A stretch of 39,121 bases of DNA from Vicinamibacterales bacterium (lineage in GTDB: Bacteria; Acidobacteriota; Vicinamibacteria; Vicinamibacterales; 2-12-FULL-66-21), in contig DASSPH010000081.1 of NCBI GenBank assembly GCA_035699745.1, positions 1-39,121 of the forward strand. The letters are read 5' to 3'. Within the stretch, counting starts at the first letter, position 1; each line of letters starts with the position of its first letter. A program made the position numbers and the translations under genes. The notes beneath the pieces are model-generated. The model saw nothing but the letters and a program-made list of their open reading frames with translations, did no database searches and had not been told where the DNA came from. This document shows positions 34,726 to 39,121 of the stretch, in pieces.

Positions 34726-37368
34726 TTATTCGCTGCGCAGCGCAGTGAGAGGATCGATGGCCGCGGCGCGGCGGGCGGGGATGGCCAGCGCGAGGCCGAT
34801 GATCGCGAGCAGCACCAGCGCGGCGGCGGCGTAGATCAGCGGATTGGCGGCCGCGGCGCCGACGCGCAGCTTGAGGATCGAGCCGCCCATCACCAATCCA
34901 GCCGGGACCGCCAATGCCAGGCCGCCGATGAGGCCGATGGCGACGGGCGTGAACGTGCTTCGGATCACGGTGGCGTGGATCTCGCGCCGCCCGGCGCCGA
35001 GGGCCAGGCGGACGCCAAGCTCCTGTCGTCGCCGCGCGATCGCGAACGACACCACCCCGAAGATCCCGATCGCGGCGAGCGCGACCGCGGCGCCGCTCAG
35101 CCCGACGACCAGCGCCTCGACCTTGCCGATCTCCTCAATCCAGCTGTCGATCGGCCAGCGCAGCGTGTAGCTGTCGACGAACGCACCGGGAAACCGGGCG
35201 CGAAGCGCCGCGGCGACGGCTGGCGCGCAGGTCGACGGATCTCCTGAGACCCGGACGAGCGCCTGGTACGGACGTCCATCCGGTATCCATGGCAGGTACG
35301 CCTGCGGCCCGTCCGGCCGGCCGGCCTCCTCGGTCGCCGTGTCGCGGGCCACGCCCACGATCCGCCACGTGACGCCGGACCTGGTACGAACCGCCTGGCC
35401 GACCGGATCCTGCGTGTTCAGGATCCGCCGCGCGAACGACTCCGAAATCACGATCTGGCAGTCGTCGTGCTCGCAGGGCCGATCCCCTTCGTCGAGCGCG
35501 CGGCCGCGCAGGATGGGCAGGTCCAGCGCCGTGAAGAATCCGGGAGAGACTTCGTTGGCGGACACGGTGCGCACACTCCCGTCGGGCGCGACGATGTCGG
35601 CCCGGGCCGATCCGAACACCGGCGCCGTCTGGGCGAACACGACGGCGCCCGTGCCCGGGACAGCGCGCAGCACACCGGAGAGTTCGGCCGGCGACGGACG
35701 GCTCACACCTCCCGCCGTCCGGTAAGTGACGCGCGGCATGAGGACGCGCTCGGTCTCGAAGCCGGTCTGCCAGTTGCGCGTCTGATAGTGCGTGGCGAGG
35801 AACAGCGCCGATCCGACGACGAGGACGAAGCTCAACCCGACCTGAACGGCGACCAGCGCGCTGCGGAAGCGCGACCCGCTCCGCGATCCGAACAACGATC
35901 GGCGTCCCTTCAGCGAATCCAGGACGTCGACGCGCATCGTCTCGAACGCCGGCGCGAGGCCGGCGGCGACCCCCGCCAGGCACACCGTCGCGGCGAGGTA
36001 CGCGAACGCGCGCCAGTCGGGCGTCATCCGTGTTTCGAGTACCGTTCCTGCGAGCCAGTCGATGATCAGTCGGGGCAACTGATAGGCGACATACACGCTC
36101 GCGGCGCCGGCGACCGCGGCCAGTGTCAGCGTCTCGGTGAGCAGCATCCGCATCACGCGTCCGCGCCCCGCGCCGAGCGAGATCCGGACCGCGACTTCCT
36201 TCTGCCGCGCTTCCGCGCGCGACAACAGCAGCGTCGCGACGTTGGCACACGCGATCAGGACCAGGCAGGAGAGCGCGGCCATGGTCATACCGATCACTGC
36301 CAGAACCGTCGCCCGGATCCTGGGCTCGTTCACGGTCGCGCCGTTGGTCACGACGACGCTGCTCGTGCGTCCCGGGTGCGCGAGATCGTTCCGCGCGGCG
36401 ATGACCGCCATTTCCGCGGCGGCCTGCGCGCGGGTGGCCTCGGGGGCGAGCCTTCCGCTCACCATCAGCCAGCGATCGTGGCCGTGGTGGCCGCCGGCCA
36501 TCAGCCGGGGATCGGGGCCGATCTGCATCCGGCCGCGGAGCGTGTAGGGGAGCCAGCCGGCCCCGAACTTCAGCGACGCGTCGGAGGGAGGTGCGATGCC
36601 GACGATGGTGACCGGCACGCCCGCCACGGACACCGTGCGGCCGATCACGCCTTCATCGGCGCCGAAGCGGGTGAGCCACCCGGTATGCGACAACACGAGT
36701 ACCGGAGCCGCGGTCTCGCAATCAGCGGGCTGGAGCAACCGGCCGCGCGCGGGACGCTCGAGGCCGTAGACCTCGAAGTGATTGCACGTGACCAGCTGCA
36801 GGGTCGCCGCGGCCGCTGCGTCGACGCCGATGTGCGCGCGGACTTCACTGAAGGCCGACAGCGCGCGCACGGCTCGAACACCATCGCGAAACGCGACGTA
36901 TTCCTCCACGCTCAGCGCCCCGAGCGTCGGGACCTTCGTCCGCTCGGTCGTCGAGGCGGCGTACACCTGCAGAAAGCTGCCCGGATCCGTGCCGACGGGC
37001 GGTTGCAGCGCGATCCGCGAGAAGATCGTGAACACGCCGCTGCTGATGCCGATGCCGAAGGTCAACGTCAGGACGATGACGGCCGAGAGCAGCCGGTTCT
37101 GATTGAAGCCACGGATCGCGAACCGCACGTCGGCGACCAGGTCGTCGAGCAGATTGATCCGGCGCGCGTCGCGACAGCGATCTTCGATCGCGGCCGGATT
37201 GCCGAACTCGAGGCGGGCCTGGCGCTGCGCCTGAGCGGGCGTCAGCCCGTTCGCCTCCAGATCGGCGACGCGGCTCTCGAGGTGAAACCGCATCTCGTCG
37301 GCCATCTGCGATTCGAAGGCCTCGCGGCGCCGCACCGCGCGCCACAGCGAACGCAGCCGTCTGAGCAT
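34726..37368 (-). CDS. ADOP permease with N-terminal cytoplasmic domain
   Basis: 880 residues. The first ~70 form the cytoplasmic head typical of ADOPs (MLRRLRSLWRAVRRREAFES, EMRFHLESRVADLEANGLTP, ARLEFGNPAAIEDRCRDAR). Then come a first helix (LSAVIVLTLTFGIGISSGVF), a MacB-like periplasmic domain, an FtsX three-helix block (MAALSCLVLIACANVATLLL), a second periplasmic domain and a final FtsX block ending in IPARRAAAIDPLTALRSE. There is no cognate ATPase gene nearby. The ATG is 11 nt after the PadR stop, so the two are one operon and the permease is presumably under PadR control; ADOP substrates are unknown. Confidence 0.95.
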   Translation of the reverse strand: MLRRLRSLWRAVRRREAFESQMADEMRFHLESRVADLEANGLTPAQAQRQARLEFGNPAAIEDRCRDARRINLLDDLVADVRFAIRGFNQNRLLSAVIVLTLTFGIGISSGVFTIFSRIALQPPVGTDPGSFLQVYAASTTERTKVPTLGALSVEEYVAFRDGVRAVRALSAFSEVRAHIGVDAAAAATLQLVTCNHFEVYGLERPARGRLLQPADCETAAPVLVLSHTGWLTRFGADEGVIGRTVSVAGVPVTIVGIAPPSDASLKFGAGWLPYTLRGRMQIGPDPRLMAGGHHGHDRWLMVSGRLAPEATRAQAAAEMAVIAARNDLAHPGRTSSVVVTNGATVNEPRIRATVLAVIGMTMAALSCLVLIACANVATLLLSRAEARQKEVAVRISLGAGRGRVMRMLLTETLTLAAVAGAASVYVAYQLPRLIIDWLAGTVLETRMTPDWRAFAYLAATVCLAGVAAGLAPAFETMRVDVLDSLKGRRSLFGSRSGSRFRSALVAVQVGLSFVLVVGSALFLATHYQTRNWQTGFETERVLMPRVTYRTAGGVSRPSPAELSGVLRAVPGTGAVVFAQTAPVFGSARADIVAPDGSVRTVSANEVSPGFFTALDLPILRGRALDEGDRPCEHDDCQIVISESFARRILNTQDPVGQAVRTRSGVTWRIVGVARDTATEEAGRPDGPQAYLPWIPDGRPYQALVRVSGDPSTCAPAVAAALRARFPGAFVDSYTLRWPIDSWIEEIGKVEALVVGLSGAAVALAAIGIFGVVSFAIARRRQELGVRLALGAGRREIHATVIRSTFTPVAIGLIGGLALAVPAGLVMGGSILKLRVGAAAANPLIYAAAALVLLAIIGLALAIPARRAAAIDPLTALRSE

Positions 37369-37379
37369 GGTGCCGCCCT

Positions 37380-37721
37380 TCAGCCTTCCGACGGCCGCGA
37401 CTGGAGCGCGGCCGCCATCGCGGCGGCCAGCCGGTTCCAGCTGTCCGTCTGCTCGCGCAGACGGCGGCGCCCCGCGGCGGTGAGGCTGTAGAACCTGGCG
37501 CGGCGGTTGTTGTCCGAGACCCCCCACTCGCCGGCGATCAATCCCTGGTGCTCGAGGCGATACAGGGCGGGGTAGAGCGCCCCCTGTTCCACCAGCAGCG
37601 CGCCACGGGTGATCTGCTCGATGCGCAGCAGCACGCCGTAGCCGTGAAGCGACCCGAGCGAGACCGCTTTGAGGATCAGAACATCGAGCGTGCCTGGAAG
37701 CAGATCCGCCTGCGGCGCCAT
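37380..37721 (-). CDS. PadR-family repressor, acidobacterial type
   Basis: 113 residues: a winged helix (LPGTLDVLILKAVSLGSLHG, then GALYPALYRLEHQGLIAGEW and RRARFYSLTAAGRRRL) with a short C-terminal dimerisation helix, the compact PadR subgroup 2 form. The opening and the neighbour match the acidobacterial PadR subfamily that travels with ADOP genes. It probably senses a small toxic compound and releases the promoter of its own operon; this follows from the family, not from direct evidence. GGGGAGGA is the ribosome binding site. A promoter with repeated CTTAGG half-sites lies directly upstream. Confidence 0.95.
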   Translation of the reverse strand: MAPQADLLPGTLDVLILKAVSLGSLHGYGVLLRIEQITRGALLVEQGALYPALYRLEHQGLIAGEWGVSDNNRRARFYSLTAAGRRRLREQTDSWNRLAAAMAAALQSRPSEG

Positions 37722-37731
37722 CGGGTCCTCC

Positions 37732-37776
37732 CCTAAGATGCTTAGGCATATTGACGCGCTTCTCCTAAGTTGTCAA
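37732..37776 (-). promoter_or_regulatory. PadR operon promoter and probable operator
   Basis: On the minus strand a perfect TTGACA (37771-37776) is followed after 17 bp by CAATAT (37748-37753). On the plus strand CCTAAG occurs at 37732-37737 and 37764-37769 and CTTAGG at 37741-37746. The first two form the palindrome CCTAAGATGCTTAGG between the -10 and the start codon; the third half-site lies between -35 and -10, 32 bp (about three helical turns) from the first. This arrangement suits repression by a bound dimer or tetramer. Confidence 0.6.
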
Positions 37777-37862
37777 GGAGAGAGTGAACGACCGCGGTCC
37801 GGGCCATCCCGGTCGAGCTGGAACCTCGTCCGTGCGGCGGTACGGATCCTGCTGTTCTCATC

Positions 37863-37884
37863 CGCGGCCTCCGCGGAGGCCGCG
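37863..37884. other. Perfect 22-bp palindrome before the BON gene
   Basis: CGCGGCCTCCG/CGGAGGCCGCG is a perfect palindrome with 11-bp arms and no loop. It ends 23 bp before the BON-protein ATG, just upstream of the AAGGAG ribosome binding site. It may be an operator or a leader hairpin. The 186 bp between the PadR and BON start codons otherwise hold only the PadR promoter; I see no sure promoter for the BON gene. Confidence 0.6.
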
Positions 37885-37907
37885 AAATTCAGATGAAGGA
37901 GTCACAC

Positions 37908-38636
37908 ATGCTGAAACGGATGAGCGTTCTGTTTTGCGGCGCCGTGTTCGCGCTGACGACAGCGGGGCTCGCGGCCCAGACCGCCACCCAGGACGCGAAG
38001 GAGAAGACCAAGGCGGCGGCCAGTCAGAGCGGCGAGGTGATCACCGACGCGGCGATTACCAGCGCGGTGAAGACCAAGCTGCTGGGCGATCCGGACGTCA
38101 AGGGGCTCAACATCGACGTCGACACCACCAACGGCGTGGTGACGCTCACCGGCGTCGTCCACACCGCGGCGGAGCGCACCGAGGCGCTGCGTCTCGCCCG
38201 CAGCACCAAGGGGGTCAAGAACGTCAAGAACAACCTCAAGCTGGAGCCGCGCCGCGCCGGCGCCGACACCACGACGACGGCGACGACGGGCCGGACCGAC
38301 AAGGACGACAAGCTGAAGGTGGAGATCAAGGACGACACCAAGGAGTCGGCCGCGAAGGTCAAGGACGCCAGCAAGAAGGCGGGGGAGAAGACCAAGGACG
38401 CCGCCAGCAAGTCCGGCGAGGTGATCACTGACGCGGCGATCACCTCCGCGGTGAAGACCAAGTTCCTCGCCGACAGCACGGTGCCCGGCCTGAAGATCGA
38501 CGTCGACACCAAGGACGGCGTCGTCACGTTGACCGGCACGGTGAAGAGCGCGGCGGAGAAGGCCGAAGCCGTCCGCCTCGCCAAGACGACCAAGGGCGTG
38601 AAGTCGGTCGTCGACAAGCTGACCGTTCAGCAGTAG
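37908..38636 (+). CDS. Secreted protein with two BON domains (OsmY-like)
   Basis: 242 residues with a signal peptide (LKRMSVLFCGAVFALTTAGLAAQ). Two closely similar BON domains (about 40-115 and 165-240) share GEVITDAAITSAVKTK, IDVDT..GVVTLTG and TKGVK..V, joined by a Lys/Asp/Thr-rich linker. The near-identity of the two opening blocks points to a fairly recent internal duplication. BON domains bind phospholipid surfaces, and OsmY-like proteins protect the envelope under osmotic stress. The ATG is chosen because AAGGAG stands 6 nt upstream; an earlier in-frame ATG (37893) lies before that site. A small hairpin (TTCAGC AGTA GCTGAA) spans the stop codon. Confidence 0.92.
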   Translation: MLKRMSVLFCGAVFALTTAGLAAQTATQDAKEKTKAAASQSGEVITDAAITSAVKTKLLGDPDVKGLNIDVDTTNGVVTLTGVVHTAAERTEALRLARSTKGVKNVKNNLKLEPRRAGADTTTTATTGRTDKDDKLKVEIKDDTKESAAKVKDASKKAGEKTKDAASKSGEVITDAAITSAVKTKFLADSTVPGLKIDVDTKDGVVTLTGTVKSAAEKAEAVRLAKTTKGVKSVVDKLTVQQ

Positions 38637-38688
38637 CTGAAACGGATCAGCGGCCACCACCCGACGGCCAACTCGCGGGCGACTGACA

Positions 38689-38737
38689 GACTCCCAGCTC
38701 CCAACACTACCCGGTACGGGAGTTGGGAGCGGGAGTC
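38689..38737. terminator. Strong inverted repeat between convergent genes, likely bidirectional terminator
   Basis: GACTCCCAGCTCCCAAC (38689-38705) pairs with GTTGGGAGCGGGAGTC (38722-38737): 16 base pairs with one bulged A around a 16-nt loop that itself holds TACC/GGTA. It ends 4 bp before the cupin stop. There is no long T-tract on either side, so termination is inferred from position and stability. The arms are made of the same CTCCCAAC/GTTGGGAG motif as the repeats near 3884 and 21861. Confidence 0.65.
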
Positions 38738-38741
38738 GACT

Positions 38742-39104
38742 CTATTCGTCCCGGTGAACGGTCGCCGGCGAGAAGGCCGGCAGGCAGACGGCGACGTACT
38801 CCGCGCCTTCCGGCCCCGGCGTGCTGTAGCGGATCCACTCCCCAGGGCTCGTCACGACGGCCTGCCCGGCGTTGACGTCGAGCACCCCGCCTTTGTGCTC
38901 GACTCGCAGCGAGCCTTTCAACACGACGGTGATTTCCTCGAACTGCGGCGTCTGACCCGGTTCTTCCCATCCGGTCGGTGAAATCATGCGCGCCACGCTG
39001 ACGGCCGAGTGGCCCGAGTTCACGCGTCCGGCGAATTCCTGAATCTGCTTGGGCTTCGTGCCCACGCAGTCGATCACGGTCGGCTTCTCGATCAGTTTCG
39101 GCAT
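38742..39104 (-). CDS. Single-domain cupin protein
   Basis: 120 residues. The beta-barrel pattern is visible in HSAVSVARMISPTGWEEPG, QTPQFEEITVVLKGSLRVEH and GQAVVTSPGEWIRYSTPGP. Cupin motif 1 is reduced: Glu in FEEITVVLKG is kept, but only one or no histidine is in place (QTPQFEE where HxH-type ligands would be expected), so metal binding is doubtful. The role may be ligand or sugar binding. It starts 17 bp from the window edge with a weak AGAGAGACACC leader and faces the BON gene across an inverted repeat. Confidence 0.85.
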   Translation of the reverse strand: MPKLIEKPTVIDCVGTKPKQIQEFAGRVNSGHSAVSVARMISPTGWEEPGQTPQFEEITVVLKGSLRVEHKGGVLDVNAGQAVVTSPGEWIRYSTPGPEGAEYVAVCLPAFSPATVHRDE

Positions 39105-39121
39105 GGTGTCTCTCTAATCGA

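Overview
The window is GC-rich chromosomal DNA, probably from a member of the Acidobacteriota (most likely the Vicinamibacteria / subdivision 6 side). The main reasons are two large MacB/FtsX-type permeases of the kind called acidobacterial duplicated orphan permeases (ADOP), one of them directly behind an acidobacterial-type PadR repressor; a tricorn-type S41 peptidase and several other secreted peptidases with Gly/Arg-rich inserts; and a winged-helix/TolB-like membrane regulator. The assignment is inferred from gene content; no rRNA or tRNA gene is present. I see no phage, transposase, CRISPR array or classical defence locus.

Layout. 1-412: AT-richer edge, then a strict 29-unit heptanucleotide array touching the 3' end of the next gene. 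410-5780 (minus): tricorn-like peptidase with its own promoter; upstream of it a probable three-gene operon (TMEM175-type channel, small basic protein, LIC_10091-like lipoprotein). 5823-9970 (plus): transglutaminase-like protein, ABC ATPase and ABC permease, the first two overlapping by ATGA. 9981-10399: a two-armed array of ~29-30 bp repeats. 10385-13438 (minus): secreted orphan and ADOP permease. 13575-17898 (plus): methyltransferase, M14 carboxypeptidase, S12 beta-lactamase-like hydrolase, SWIB protein with a textbook terminator. 18149-21849 (plus): four-gene minor pseudopilin operon (FimT/GspH-, PilV-, PilW- and PilX-like). 21891-23471 (minus): D-aminoacylase-type amidohydrolase. 23507-34680 (plus): MFS exporter, TolB-like regulator, Tat-exported ankyrin protein, giant M14 peptidase, EamA transporter, DUF6263-like and DUF4440 proteins, M20 peptidase and cystathionine beta-synthase. 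34726-37721 (minus): PadR-ADOP operon with a visible promoter and repeated CTTAGG half-sites. 37908-39104: double-BON protein and, convergent, a cupin.

Together the genes suggest a proteolytic, peptide-scavenging soil-type heterotroph: secreted or periplasmic peptidases (tricorn, two M14, M20, D-aminoacylase, S12), drug or peptide exporters, and type IV pilus parts.

The least explained signal is between the genes. Every convergent junction, plus two other intergenic sites, carries short tandem or inverted repeats of different sequence but similar style (7-, 8- and ~30-nt periods, several with canonical G-quadruplex patterns). At three loci the repeat unit runs into the last codons or stop codon of the neighbouring gene. 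I could not run searches, so whether these families recur genome-wide is untested.
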